Origin: Scrofimicrobium canadense
GTDB taxonomy: Bacteria; Actinomycetota; Actinomycetes; Actinomycetales; Actinomycetaceae
Length of the DNA: 64,000 nucleotides
Assembly (NCBI RefSeq): GCF_009696615.1
Contig: NZ_VULO01000013.1
Location: forward strand, 19,645 to 83,644
Direction of reading: 5' to 3'
The translations under genes and the position numbers were made by a program. This document shows, piece after piece, positions 1 to 9,821 of the stretch. The first letter of the stretch is position 1, and every line of letters begins with the position of its first letter. A model generated the notes under the pieces. It saw only the letters and a program-made list of their open reading frames with translations. It was not told where the DNA came from and did not search any database.

Positions 1-3000
1 TATGTTGTCAGCAATAGAGGCGCCTCCATTATTCAAATCGCAGATTGGGAGCTATTTACACCCTCTGACGACGAACCAGAGGCTTCAGATCTCGCGTTGG
101 AGACCTCTGATGGCCCTACAGCTGCGCTCAATGCCAAAACAAGAGTGGGGTTCACCGGCCTTAAATCAGCGAAGTATTCTGCGCGACACTTAGCAGATGG
201 ACCCGCTAAATCTGAAGTATTTGTACACAAAGATGTCAACGTCACCCTTGATGGTGACTCGGAGCTGTCCTATAAGATCTTTCCCACGCTCGATGCGAAC
301 CTCGACAATGCCTCCACCTTCGTAGGGGTGGATCTACTCTTCAATGATGGCTCTCGTTTGTCTGAGTCTGGACTCAAGGACATATACGGATATGATGCCA
401 ACGCCAAGTCATGGGGTGGCAGTAATCTGTTGGTTCCTGCGGAATGGAACTCAGTGCGCGTGGACGTGAGTTCTTTGGCTGGTAAAACCGTGAAAGACGT
501 TATCTTCGTCTATGACAATGACTCGGGCAGTAGCGACAGCCAGATCCAAGGGTGGCTTGACGATGTTTCAATTGCGCCAGCAGACCGCCTCGACAGGAGT
601 AACCCTGACGGCCTAGTTTCCTTCGTCGATACGCGCAGAGGTACAAATGCTTCAGGTGGTTATTCGCGGGGACTCAATATCCCCGCTGTCAGCGTGCCCA
701 ATGGCTTCAATTTCGTGACGCCAATGACGCAGGGCAGCTCAACCGGGGAACTTTACAAGTACCACAAAGACAATAATGTCAATAATCGTCCTGCTTTAGT
801 TGCTATCGGAGTGTCACATGAGACATCCATCTGGATGGGCGATCGCAATCAGTTGGCAGTCATGCCTTCACTGCAAAGCGATCCGTCGGCGTCTTTTAAT
901 GATCGGCGTCTGAGTTTCAGTCACGACAATGAGACCGCACGTCCGGACATTTACGAGGTCACATTCGACAACGGTCTCAATGCCAAGGTGACCCCAGATG
1001 ACCATTCAGTCATTTATCATTTTGACTTCGGACAGGACTTTGGATCTGTCATTCTCGATCAGGTCGGTGGGCAAGCAAACGAAGCAAATCTCAACATCGA
1101 TGCGGGTAGTGGTGCGGTGACAGGATGGGTTGACCACGGCTCCGGTCTGTCTGTGGGCCGCTCACGCATGTTCGTCTATGGCGTTTTCGATCAGCCAATT
1201 TCTTCAAGTGGAGCTGGGAACGGGCGGGAGAACTCGGTGTCTGCAAGCTTTACAGACCTACCAGAGAACACCGTTGAGCTGCGTTTGGCAACCTCGTTCA
1301 TCTCCCAGGATCAAGCACAGCGAAATCTCGAGTTGGAGGTGGCACAAGCATCATTCGATCAAGTCAAGGCCCAGGCAACCAAAGCGTGGAATAAGCGACT
1401 CGGGGTCGTAACTGTTAACTCTGATGCGTCCGATCATGAGCTGGTAACTCTCTACTCGAACCTCTACCGCCTCAACATGTACCCCAACTCTCAACACGAA
1501 AACACCGGCTCTGCTGACAGTCCGGTCTGGATGCACGCCAGTCCTGTCGCAGCCAAGAACGGGCAGGCCTCTGATACGCAGACAAATGCTGCTGTTGTTG
1601 AAGGAAAAATATACGTCAACAATGGATTCTGGGATACCTACCGGACTGCCTGGCCCTTGTACTCGCTGCTGTATCCTGAGATCGCCAACGAACTCATAGA
1701 TGGGTTTGTGCAGCAATATCGCGAAGGTGGATGGATATCGCGGTGGTCTTCTCCAGGATATGCCAACCTGATGACTGGCACCAGCTCTGATGTCTCTTTT
1801 GCGGAAGCCTATATTACTGGTGCATTGGATCCTGAACTGGCTTTAGAGGCCTACCAGGCAGCGCTGCGTAATGCCACCGTGTTACCGGTTAAGTCTGAGA
1901 ACGTGAGTGACGCGGGTGCGGTGGGACGCAAGGGGATAGACACCGGAATCTTCTTGGGATATACCAGCTCCGCTACAGGACAGAGTGTCTCATGGGGCAT
2001 GGAAGGCTTCATCAACGATTTTGGCCTTGGACATATGGCAGAGAAGCTGTCGACTGATCCGGCCATAATTGCGGCACATCCTGAAATGGTGGGCCAGCTC
2101 AAAGAGGAGGCAGCGTACTTCCAGGATCGTGCAACCAATTACGTCAACATGTTTAATCCGGAGGTTGTGTTACCCAATCCTCATGGCGAAGATCTTCATG
2201 GAGCATTCGCATCGCGAAATGCCTCTGGTTCATTCGAGCAGGGTGAAGACTTCGACATCAAGGATTGGGGAGGAGCCTATACGGAAGGTAGTGGCTGGAC
2301 CTTCGCTTACCACGCGTTCTTCGACGTGGATGGGATGGCGGCCTTGTATTCAAAGGCTAACGGCTACGACGAAACGTCCAATGAAGCAATCTTGTCTACA
2401 TTGGATGCATTCTTTGGCCAGCCGGATTGGCATTCGACCAACAACTCTTCAGGTATTCACGAGGCGCGAGAGGCACGCGATGTGCGCATGGGGATGCTAG
2501 GCATTTCCAACCAGATTGCCTATCACATTCCTTATATCTATGCTGCTGCCGGTCGTCCCAGTTCAACGCAAGAGATCGTGCGTGAAGTGCTGCAACGCAT
2601 ATTTCAGGGAGCCGATATAGGTCAGGGATACATTGGCGACGAGGACAACGGAGCATACAGTTCGTGGTACGTTTTTTCAGCTCTCGGATTTTATCCACGT
2701 CAGGTCGGTTCGGGCGAATATACTATCGGATCGCCATTATTTGACTCCGTGACGTTGTGGAAGGGAAGTGAACGTGAACTGACCCTCAATGCTCCAGGAA
2801 CTCACGCGGGTAATATCTATGTTGCTGGAGTCAACGCCAATGGAACCGAACTCAGAGATGCTGTTCTTCCAGGAGAACTGGTTCGCAGTGGTGGCTCTAT
2901 TGATTTTGCGATGTCTGCGACACCAACGTCTTGGGGTGAACGCGTGATTAGTGCGGAAGTTCCCCAGCCGATGAAAGACGTTTCCGGCGCAGGTCTGGGA

Positions 3001-5346
3001 ACACTCACTTCTGAGGATGCTACGTCAGTCGCAGCATTAGTAGACAATACCTCGCGTTCTACAGTGACCTTTAATTCCTCTGAAGCAACCCTAGTGTGGA
3101 AATCGGCAGTTGGTCCCGTGGCTCTAAAGGGCTACACCATTACCAGTGGCACGGGAAACAGCCCTTCGTCATGGACACTAGAGGGCTCGAATGACAACGG
3201 CCTTACCTGGACGCAAATTGACTCACGGTCGAATCAGTCATTCACCTGGCAAACTCAAACCCGGCCTTTCATGCTGGCAGATACGGAGTCCGAATCTCAC
3301 GCGTGGTACCGATTGGTGCTTTCATCTGTGGCAGAAGACTTCTCTTTAGCAGAGATAGAGCTCTTTGGCGCAGCAGCGGCCGGTGATTTGACGGTCAGTC
3401 CAGCGTCGACAATTAGTGTTCGCACTGACCAAGAGATTTCAGATGCTCTTGCGAACATTTCGGGCGGAAGTGGCGACTTTTCTGTCGAACTTACCTCACC
3501 AGGGATCAGCGAACTACCCGGTGCTGCTGTCAATCCAAACGGAGTAGGCGGATGGCACGTCACTGCACCTGGCCTCCGATTCGCTGAGCCCGGTGTCTAT
3601 GACATCATCATCACTGTGACAGACAATGACGGTGGCGTAGTTGCTAGCGAGAAGGTCCGGATCGAAGTTCAGCGAGTGAACTCCTTTGAAGGAAGCTTCA
3701 CACACACCTGTATCACTGACATAGGTGCAGGGCAGGCGAACTGCGACGGACAAGGGTGGCAGTTTGGACGTGAAGACCTGGTGAATGCCGGTTATCGTGC
3801 TGGCGAAACTGTCCTCATCAACGGACTTCACTTCGCTTTGCCAGCTCCGGAACCCGGAACGCCGGATCACGTGACAGATGAGGGGCAGGACGTCTACTTG
3901 GATATTCCAGAAGGCGCCACTCAACTAGCGTTGCTTGGAACAGCTACCGAGTCCAAACAAAGCGGATCGGTAACAGTGGTCTATTCCGATGGAACGCAGC
4001 AACAATACGATGTGGAATTCGCCGACTGGGTCGGAGGAGCACAGCAAGAGGGTGCGTTATTCCAGGTGCCTGGCCGTTACAATGGCACCTCAGAGTCGCA
4101 TGACGGCAAGAAATCTGCCATGTACATGTCGGCGGTACTCCCATTACTAGGTGAGAATGCGGAGGGTGAAACAATTCATCCAGTCAAAATAGTGATGCCG
4201 AAGTCGGAGAATGGAGAATATATACGAGGTCGCATGCATATATTCGCTTACGGTACGGACGTAGAACCCGTCTTAATCAAACCGCTTGACGTGGTTGGTG
4301 CAGACTCTGCCGAAGCGGTTGCCGGCGAAGAATCGGAATTCGTTTTAGCTAATGCCAGCGGCGGCTCACTTGACCAGGGCAGAGGTATCGCCTTGGTCAA
4401 TTGGGGTGATGGAAGCGCACTGTCTTCGGCACAGTTAGTGGCAGAGGATGGAGTGACGGAAGTCCAAGCTACGCACCGGTATGCCGAAGCAGGCGAATAC
4501 GAGGTAGCTGTTGTTGTTGATGACGGACGCATGTCGAAGACGGTATATGTTCCGGTAACAGTGAAGAACGCAAGTGGTCCGGTCTACAGTCCGGCGATCG
4601 AAGTCCCGGCTTCAATATTGGCCGGTGAGACCTTTGCTGTCATCGGTGTTGGATTTGCTCCAGGTGAGAACGTCACAGTTTCTTTGGGAGGTGGAGAACA
4701 GCTGGCGCAAACACAAGGAATCGCTGACTCTAATGGGAATCTGCCAGCTGTGAATCTCACTGTTCCAACGGATACCAGCGAAGGAACATATCCAGTTGAG
4801 GCTATTGGAAACGTGTCCCAAATTGTGGCTCAGGGCCAAATCGCAGTAACTGTGCCAGTGAGCTACACTCCGACCATTTCAGTGCCAGCAGTCGTCGCAG
4901 CCGGTGATGCCCTTGCAGTGGATGGCTCTGGGTTTGCTTCTGGTGAGAGTGTCACCGTGAGTATGGTGAAATCTCAGTCGCGTACCGGCGGTGAAGAAAT
5001 CGTCACTGTTACAGCGAACGCTGATGCGAATGGCGCATTTAGCAGTGTCATGCTTGACGTTCCGCAGACTCTCGAAGCTGGCGACTACACAGTGATTGCG
5101 GTAGGTGCGCAGTCGCAGATCCCTGTACTGGCAGATGTCAGCGTGACCGTTCCCGGTGGCCCCGTAGATCCCGATGACCCAGATAATCCGGGCAGTGGAG
5201 GAAATGCGCCAGATCCTGGTGAGACGAACAAACCTGGCGGCGAATTGTCTAGCACGGGTGCCACAATTGGAATAGTTGTCGGACTCTCAGTGTTGGCGGC
5301 ACTCGCGGGCGTAGCGGCTCTACGGAGTCGAAAAAGGTTGAACTAG
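1..5346 (+). CDS. Cell-wall-anchored GH92 alpha-mannosidase, 5' end outside window
   Basis: The frame is open from base 1, so the gene starts upstream; 1781 residues are visible. A GH92 catalytic region spans about window residues 200-980, with family hallmarks FWDTYRTAWPLYSLLYP (about 543-560) and IGDEDNGAYSSWY (about 878-890). GH92 enzymes are calcium-dependent exo-alpha-mannosidases acting on host or fungal N-glycans. A segment just before it looks like the end of a carbohydrate-binding beta-sandwich. After it come an F5/8-type C (discoidin-like) domain (about 1014-1124), an Ig-like segment, an unassigned beta-rich domain (about 1228-1417), a PKD-like domain (about 1424-1523), two similar Ig-like repeats (about 1530-1620 and 1621-1717), an Asp/Pro linker, and a sorting tail: LSSTG (5245-5259), a hydrophobic helix and RSRKR. 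Surface anchoring by a sortase is inferred. Family assignment is firm; exact linkage specificity is not known. Confidence 0.93.
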   Translation, partial: YVVSNRGASIIQIADWELFTPSDDEPEASDLALETSDGPTAALNAKTRVGFTGLKSAKYSARHLADGPAKSEVFVHKDVNVTLDGDSELSYKIFPTLDANLDNASTFVGVDLLFNDGSRLSESGLKDIYGYDANAKSWGGSNLLVPAEWNSVRVDVSSLAGKTVKDVIFVYDNDSGSSDSQIQGWLDDVSIAPADRLDRSNPDGLVSFVDTRRGTNASGGYSRGLNIPAVSVPNGFNFVTPMTQGSSTGELYKYHKDNNVNNRPALVAIGVSHETSIWMGDRNQLAVMPSLQSDPSASFNDRRLSFSHDNETARPDIYEVTFDNGLNAKVTPDDHSVIYHFDFGQDFGSVILDQVGGQANEANLNIDAGSGAVTGWVDHGSGLSVGRSRMFVYGVFDQPISSSGAGNGRENSVSASFTDLPENTVELRLATSFISQDQAQRNLELEVAQASFDQVKAQATKAWNKRLGVVTVNSDASDHELVTLYSNLYRLNMYPNSQHENTGSADSPVWMHASPVAAKNGQASDTQTNAAVVEGKIYVNNGFWDTYRTAWPLYSLLYPEIANELIDGFVQQYREGGWISRWSSPGYANLMTGTSSDVSFAEAYITGALDPELALEAYQAALRNATVLPVKSENVSDAGAVGRKGIDTGIFLGYTSSATGQSVSWGMEGFINDFGLGHMAEKLSTDPAIIAAHPEMVGQLKEEAAYFQDRATNYVNMFNPEVVLPNPHGEDLHGAFASRNASGSFEQGEDFDIKDWGGAYTEGSGWTFAYHAFFDVDGMAALYSKANGYDETSNEAILSTLDAFFGQPDWHSTNNSSGIHEAREARDVRMGMLGISNQIAYHIPYIYAAAGRPSSTQEIVREVLQRIFQGADIGQGYIGDEDNGAYSSWYVFSALGFYPRQVGSGEYTIGSPLFDSVTLWKGSERELTLNAPGTHAGNIYVAGVNANGTELRDAVLPGELVRSGGSIDFAMSATPTSWGERVISAEVPQPMKDVSGAGLGTLTSEDATSVAALVDNTSRSTVTFNSSEATLVWKSAVGPVALKGYTITSGTGNSPSSWTLEGSNDNGLTWTQIDSRSNQSFTWQTQTRPFMLADTESESHAWYRLVLSSVAEDFSLAEIELFGAAAAGDLTVSPASTISVRTDQEISDALANISGGSGDFSVELTSPGISELPGAAVNPNGVGGWHVTAPGLRFAEPGVYDIIITVTDNDGGVVASEKVRIEVQRVNSFEGSFTHTCITDIGAGQANCDGQGWQFGREDLVNAGYRAGETVLINGLHFALPAPEPGTPDHVTDEGQDVYLDIPEGATQLALLGTATESKQSGSVTVVYSDGTQQQYDVEFADWVGGAQQEGALFQVPGRYNGTSESHDGKKSAMYMSAVLPLLGENAEGETIHPVKIVMPKSENGEYIRGRMHIFAYGTDVEPVLIKPLDVVGADSAEAVAGEESEFVLANASGGSLDQGRGIALVNWGDGSALSSAQLVAEDGVTEVQATHRYAEAGEYEVAVVVDDGRMSKTVYVPVTVKNASGPVYSPAIEVPASILAGETFAVIGVGFAPGENVTVSLGGGEQLAQTQGIADSNGNLPAVNLTVPTDTSEGTYPVEAIGNVSQIVAQGQIAVTVPVSYTPTISVPAVVAAGDALAVDGSGFASGESVTVSMVKSQSRTGGEEIVTVTANADANGAFSSVMLDVPQTLEAGDYTVIAVGAQSQIPVLADVSVTVPGGPVDPDDPDNPGSGGNAPDPGETNKPGGELSSTGATIGIVVGLSVLAALAGVAALRSRKRLN

Positions 5347-5356
5347 CAGGACAAAG

Positions 5357-5382
5357 GCTGGGGGCACACGCGTGCCCCCAGC
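5357..5382 (+). terminator. Hairpin terminator after the GH92 gene
   Basis: A perfect 11-bp G/C-rich stem (left arm GCTGGGGGCAC) with a 4-base loop lies 11 bases after the mannosidase stop codon. Only a weak T-rich stretch follows (TTCACTTA). It would end transcription of the upstream gene. Confidence 0.75.
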
Positions 5383-5426
5383 TTCACTTAGCTCATGTTT
5401 CTTGTCTGTAACCAACGAAGGAGTCG

Positions 5427-5785
5427 ATTGCGCAACTGCGAAGAAGATCTAGGTTCCACTACGGCATAGGAGGAGCAGCTGGCACAGTCGTCGCGTTAGT
5501 GCATGCATGTGCATGTGTACTCCAGCCACAGCAGAAGGCACCGATTTCGTCGAGGAAGGCGCATCCTATGTTGATCCGTTCATTGGAACGTCCCGCAGTA
5601 CGACGACTACGGTAGTATCTGAAATTAACAACTTTCCTGGCCCATCAGCCACGTTCGGTTTGGTCCAGTTTTCTCCAGACCCCCGCGGGTCATATGCCGG
5701 ATACTCGTATGATTCTCATGAGATGACGGGTTTCAGCCCCCCAATTTCATTTCGAAGTGCAATGGGGTACACCCGTATTCAATGT
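5427..5785 (+). pseudogene. N-terminal remnant of a second GH92 mannosidase
   Basis: From about 5557 the translation reads SYVDPFIGT, FPGPSATFGLVQFSPDP and YAGYSYDS, the classic N-terminal motifs of GH92 enzymes, then loses similarity after MTGFS (about 5735) where the family normally continues for some 700 residues. Upstream, a different frame (from about 5427) encodes an Arg-rich start and a hydrophobic, signal-peptide-like run GGAAGTVVALVHACAC, so the signal and mature parts are out of frame; the switch falls in the short repeat GCATGTGCATGTG near 5502-5514. AAGGAG (5418-5423) may be the old ribosome site, but no good start codon follows. The gene is truncated next to the IS30-family element. 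It was probably a tandem paralogue of the preceding mannosidase. Confidence 0.75.
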
Positions 5786-6855
5786 GGAAGTGCAACGAGG
5801 TGGCTTGTTGATTGTAGCTCTTGGTGGAAGGCTTCGTTTGGGGTGTGCCAGTCGAGGCATTTTCTGGGTTGGTTGTTGATTTCGGTGATGATTTCTTGGA
5901 GGTTGGTGTCGGTGATTTCGTCGAAGTGACTTCGTTTGGGTAGGTAGCGGCGGATACGACCGTTGAAATGCTCGTTTGGTCCGCGTTGCTAGGATGAGTA
6001 TGGGTCAGCGAAGAATGTTTTGATGCCTTCGGGATGTAGTCCGGCGTGGTCAGTGAACTCTGAACCGTTATCCGTTGTCACGGTCTTTCTGGCATACTCT
6101 GGCAGGGCTGTGAAGAGACTTAGCTGGGCAGCCAGGGTCTCTTTAGCGCCGTATCTGGAGAGTAGAACAGCGGACAGGTAACGGGTCTTTCGTTCCACTT
6201 CGGTGTGGATTGCGCCGCTATGCCCACCTCCGATCACAGAATCCCCTTCCCAGTGGCCGAACTCGAGGCGGTCTTCTACCTCTCCTGCGCGTTCGTGGAT
6301 ACTGGTCCTGTCAGGAATCCGTGTTTTGCTGTGGACCTTTCTGCCACCACGTTTACGTCTCCTTTTGTGTCCTTTTGGTAGGTATTGGGCGAGTTCACGC
6401 CACTTCTGAGGTGTGGAGCACACCCACTGGTAGATGCTTTCTGCACAGATCCGCATCCGCCTATCGAGGGGATAGTCAATCAGGAGACGACCAGCGATCA
6501 TCTCAGGAGTCCATCCTCGGCGTAAGTGTTGAACAACGTAGTCAACTAGGTCGTCCTGGCTCATTCGCCAGGGCATATGCGAGCGCCCTGATGCCGTTTC
6601 TGCTTTGCCCTGGGCGATACTGGCTCGGTACTGGAACCGCGTGTATGGGCCGCATTTCAGTGACGCTGGCCGGTAAGGAACATACGCCTGGGACGTGGAA
6701 GATGGTCGCCACCCATTACGCCTCACTTCCCGACAGATCGTTGACGGTGCTCGTCCCAAACTAGCCGCCACCTGACGTATAGATATCCCCTGATCAACCA
6801 ACTTTTCTATGTGGAAGCGTACATCAAGACATAAATGCCGATACCCTGTACTCAC
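5779..6855 (-). pseudogene. IS30-family transposase with internal amber codon
   Basis: The minus-strand frame from 6855 gives the IS30 N-terminal helix-turn-helix (ISIRQVAASLGRAPSTICREVRRN) and the DDE integrase region (FGHWEGDSVIGG, TTDNGSEFTDH, FADPYSS). At 5989-5991 a TAG stands where the family has Trp (PYSSWQRG). The same frame then continues without a shift through NEHFNGRIRRYLPK and TPNEAFHQ to a TGA at 5779-5781, just outside the left inverted repeat. The full product would be about 357 residues. The stop removes the segment holding the third catalytic acidic residue (Glu in RGPNEHFNG), so the protein should be inactive unless the stop is suppressed. Confidence 0.88.
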
Positions 6856-6918
6856 GGAAGTGCAACCCTTTCAAAGTGATGACTTAGACACCACCACCCT
6901 AAAAGACGTTGCACTTCC
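5786..6918 (-). mobile_element. IS30-family insertion sequence
   Basis: The element is bounded by a perfect 12-bp inverted repeat, GGAAGTGCAACG at 5786-5797 and its complement at 6907-6918, giving 1133 bp, a usual IS30 size. The core GAAGTGCAA also occurs at 5754 and 6857, as extra subterminal or flanking copies. No convincing target duplication is visible at the two edges, so the element or its flanks may have been rearranged after insertion. It encodes one transposase on the minus strand, which is interrupted. Confidence 0.8.
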
Positions 6919-6970
6919 AACTAGAACACGGGGCATTACCAGCAACTGGGAAGAGCCGCTAAACTAGTAG

Positions 6971-9010
6971 ATGTGGCATAGCCAAGCGCAACGTTCCAGC
7001 AAAGAAGCCGGTGAATACGAAGTGACTTACGCAGATTCGAAAAAGGAATTTGTTGATGGGTATCGTTCCGTGATGCGGTTTGACCTGCAGCCGGGTGAGA
7101 CGATTCTTTCTATTACTGAAGGCTTTGTACGAGACTGGTTACGCTCTCGAAAAGAAGGCGTCGATAAAGACACCTTGGATCTGTGGGATGGACAGACTCA
7201 CATTAGCCTGCCGGGCGGAACACATGTTGAACGCACGCTCTTTACGGATCCTAGAAGCAAGACAACGGCGGTCCGCTATGTCATGACTGACACGGGGATA
7301 GACGCCGACTATCGAGTGAGTATCTCGGCTGCCAATGACACATCAGCAAAGAATTCCCGTGCGCTGATGGTGATTTCTGTTGCGCGTAACGAAGGAACTC
7401 TAGAGTCAATTATTGACGCCACGCACCCCCCACGAATCGTGGCAAATATTCTCAATGACCGGCATGTCTTTGATGGGGCGGTTCGACTTCAAGGACAGCC
7501 GGTAGTGATTCGTGAATCAGACTTGTGGGAATTGCGTGATGCAATAGCCGATCAGGATCGCCAAGTGTCGCTCATAGTTGCATCCTCAGTTTCTACGCAA
7601 GCTGACGTGCGATGGCGGCAAGTTGTTGGGGCTCTCACTAGAACCTCTATAGGCACTGCGGCTGTGTATTCCGTCGATGCCGCAGCCGTGGGACTGCTCA
7701 ACGATGAGCTCCCGCCTGCTCTGCGTGTGCAACCGGGGCACTTGCGGGTAATTGCTCCGCGTGTTGACATGGACAATCCGGATTCGCGGCGACACCCGTT
7801 GATAACACCAGATACCATCACAACTTTTCTTGGCCGTAGAGGAAGGCCAACGGAAGAAGCACTGGCCGAGGTTGCGCGGTCACCCCGCCGCCAGCTTCTG
7901 GAAACAGCACTCCCCGCAGAGGTTCGTCGAGTGTTGGAACTACTTGACCAGGAAGCACGAAAAGCAGAACTGGTTCGAAAAGTAGAGCAACAGGTGGAAG
8001 ATTTTGATCTCAGCCGGGTGGAGCTGGAAGCAACGCCAACTAAGGGCCGACAAGAAAAACGCATCTTCCCTCGACGAGCTGACAGGCATCGGGAGATGCA
8101 AAGTGGTGGTGATTTTTGGCAGGTTTTTCGGGCTTCTTTGGGACGCTGGCTGGATAAACCAGCATCAGAAATCTCTGAAGCCAGCATCGAAGAAGACATA
8201 GTTCTTCTAGATCGCAGAATCATCCGTGACCGTAGCGCACTTGAAGTACAGGAAGAGTTCCTTTCTTCTGCCGAGGCTGAACGCAACTCTCTCAATGTCG
8301 AATTAGCGGTGCTACGGGAAGAAAAAGACTCTCTTGAAGCTTTGCTTGAATCAACACGCAAACAGTTGACGGATGCTCACACTGAGATTGAGTCTCTGCG
8401 CGAACAGCTCGAACACTATGGCGTTCGGCCCATCGAACCGGAGGCTCTTGACGAGGGAGACGATCAGGCAAAACAAGTACGACTACTGGCCGAAATCCTT
8501 GGCAATGGTATAGATGCGGTAGACGGAAGGGTCGAAGTTGGAAGGGCATTAGACCTGTTGGCTAGCCGCTTGGATTCCCTTATCCAAGCCACCCTTGCTA
8601 ATAGGCTATGTGGGAACCACTGGGTCAAAGTGCTCGAACAACTTGATAGGGCGCGGGGACGAGCGCCGGGTATGTACAGTGCAGATGACCCATCGGCACA
8701 GCTGCGGATGCTCACAGAACGGTTAGGGGATTGGGGCTATCCCTTTGATACCGGAAAGACGCGAGAAGTCTCTGCCGTTGCACAACAACTACGCACGCTG
8801 CGTCATGGCTGGGCCCACTATGCCACATTCGATCAATGGGATGGATTGCGCGCTCATGATGCCGCGCACCGCTTGTTTGAGTTGTTGGGTGATCGGGAAG
8901 GCGCCGCGCAGGCTGAGGCAATGAGGGTAGAAGTAACGGTGCGTCTCGGGTTGGACATGTTGGATAGTGAACGCGACGCGGAAGAAACGGGTAACGAATC
9001 AGATCGATAA
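6971..9010 (+). CDS. Long protein with coiled coil and C-terminal HEPN-like domain, function unknown
   Basis: A 679-residue soluble protein with no signal peptide or membrane helix. Residues 1-330 form an alpha/beta-looking region that I do not recognise. About 325-345 and 420-480 are strongly heptad-like, rich in Glu, Leu and Lys. The C-terminal part (about 500-665) is helical and contains LRTLRHGWAH, an Rx4H motif (R611, H616) typical of HEPN domains, many of which are RNases in toxin and phage-defence proteins; the surrounding pattern recalls the Swt1-family HEPN. Starts: a stop (TAG) directly precedes the ATG at 6971 and no clear Shine-Dalgarno is seen, so translation may begin further in (for example Met35 at 7073), or the N-terminus may have been trimmed by rearrangement next to the IS30 element 53 bp upstream. 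No partner gene follows in the same direction. Confidence 0.72.
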   Translation: MWHSQAQRSSKEAGEYEVTYADSKKEFVDGYRSVMRFDLQPGETILSITEGFVRDWLRSRKEGVDKDTLDLWDGQTHISLPGGTHVERTLFTDPRSKTTAVRYVMTDTGIDADYRVSISAANDTSAKNSRALMVISVARNEGTLESIIDATHPPRIVANILNDRHVFDGAVRLQGQPVVIRESDLWELRDAIADQDRQVSLIVASSVSTQADVRWRQVVGALTRTSIGTAAVYSVDAAAVGLLNDELPPALRVQPGHLRVIAPRVDMDNPDSRRHPLITPDTITTFLGRRGRPTEEALAEVARSPRRQLLETALPAEVRRVLELLDQEARKAELVRKVEQQVEDFDLSRVELEATPTKGRQEKRIFPRRADRHREMQSGGDFWQVFRASLGRWLDKPASEISEASIEEDIVLLDRRIIRDRSALEVQEEFLSSAEAERNSLNVELAVLREEKDSLEALLESTRKQLTDAHTEIESLREQLEHYGVRPIEPEALDEGDDQAKQVRLLAEILGNGIDAVDGRVEVGRALDLLASRLDSLIQATLANRLCGNHWVKVLEQLDRARGRAPGMYSADDPSAQLRMLTERLGDWGYPFDTGKTREVSAVAQQLRTLRHGWAHYATFDQWDGLRAHDAAHRLFELLGDREGAAQAEAMRVEVTVRLGLDMLDSERDAEETGNESDR

Positions 9011-9179
9011 CCGCTACTGCGGGAACATGAGTGATCTAACCGTGTGCTAGAAGGCCGCCTTGAAAAGTCTTTCTGCTATGGAGGAATGTTAAGTTCAGTC
9101 TTGGTACATGCCAGTGATTTATTTCGAAGCAAACTTGAGCCCCAGTAGTTTCATACATGAGAGCAGATTCCAGGAGTGT

Positions 9180-9821
9180 CTAGCGGCGCCTGCGCGCCAA
9201 AACGACTCCATCAATCAACGTGCTGACCTGGCCAGACGGAGAGGTCCCTTCACGTTCGCGTATTTCGCATGACACGACAGACCAGTCATTGGGATTTAGA
9301 TTCAAAGCTGCAAGGTCAGCTTCTGGTGTGGGAAAGACGTGACCCTTCGCCATCTCGGGGTCAGACCACGAGGGGGCAGCTGCGTGGGAAGTGACCAGGA
9401 TGTGTCCGCCACGGGTTACCGCGAATGGAGCTTTTCTCAAGATATCCTCGCGCGGCATGGACACCGGCCACGAGTGCAGGAAGGAACAGGTGACAAGATC
9501 AAATGATTCTACTGGTTCCCAGGTTGCCAGATCGGAGGCTTCAAGGTGAAGCCGAGCCTCCGTGATGCCCTGATTGGTTGCAGCTTGACGCGCTCGGCGC
9601 AAAGCCGTGGGGGAGAGGTCAATGCCAGTAACTTCCCAGCCTTTGCTGGCAAGCCACACTGCGTCGCCTCCCTCACCGCACCCTAAATCGAGGGCACTCC
9701 CAGGAACGAGTCGCGACACTACATCAGCTAGAACCTGGTTGACCCGACCCGACCACATGTGGTCCATTTCCGCATAGCGTGACTCCCAATATTGAGCGAG
9801 GCTCTGGGTAGTTTCAGTCAT
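9180..9821 (-). CDS. Class I SAM-dependent methyltransferase
   Basis: A 213-residue cytosolic methyltransferase with SAM motif I ALDLGCGEGGDA (residues 43-54) and an acidic residue ending strand 2 (VTGIDLS, Asp68/69), then DLVTCSFLHSWP. It most resembles the small tellurite/thiopurine-type methyltransferases; the substrate cannot be told from sequence. I chose the ATG at 9821 because it overlaps the stop codon of the upstream oxidoreductase (ATGACTGA), a normal arrangement for translational coupling; an in-frame ATG at 9854 lies within that upstream gene. The upstream gene is frameshifted, so coupling may be impaired. Confidence 0.85.
   Translation of the reverse strand: MTETTQSLAQYWESRYAEMDHMWSGRVNQVLADVVSRLVPGSALDLGCGEGGDAVWLASKGWEVTGIDLSPTALRRARQAATNQGITEARLHLEASDLATWEPVESFDLVTCSFLHSWPVSMPREDILRKAPFAVTRGGHILVTSHAAAPSWSDPEMAKGHVFPTPEADLAALNLNPNDWSVVSCEIREREGTSPSGQVSTLIDGVVLARRRR

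Noticed and set aside
5754..5762. GAAGTGCAA at 5754 as the left end of IS30
   Set aside because: The copy at 5786 matches the right end over 12 bases, against 9 for the copy at 5754.
7552..8361. Long minus-strand frame opposite the HEPN-like gene
   Set aside because: It is rich in Ser/Arg as antisense frames of coding DNA are, has no family motif, and the plus-strand frame explains the region.
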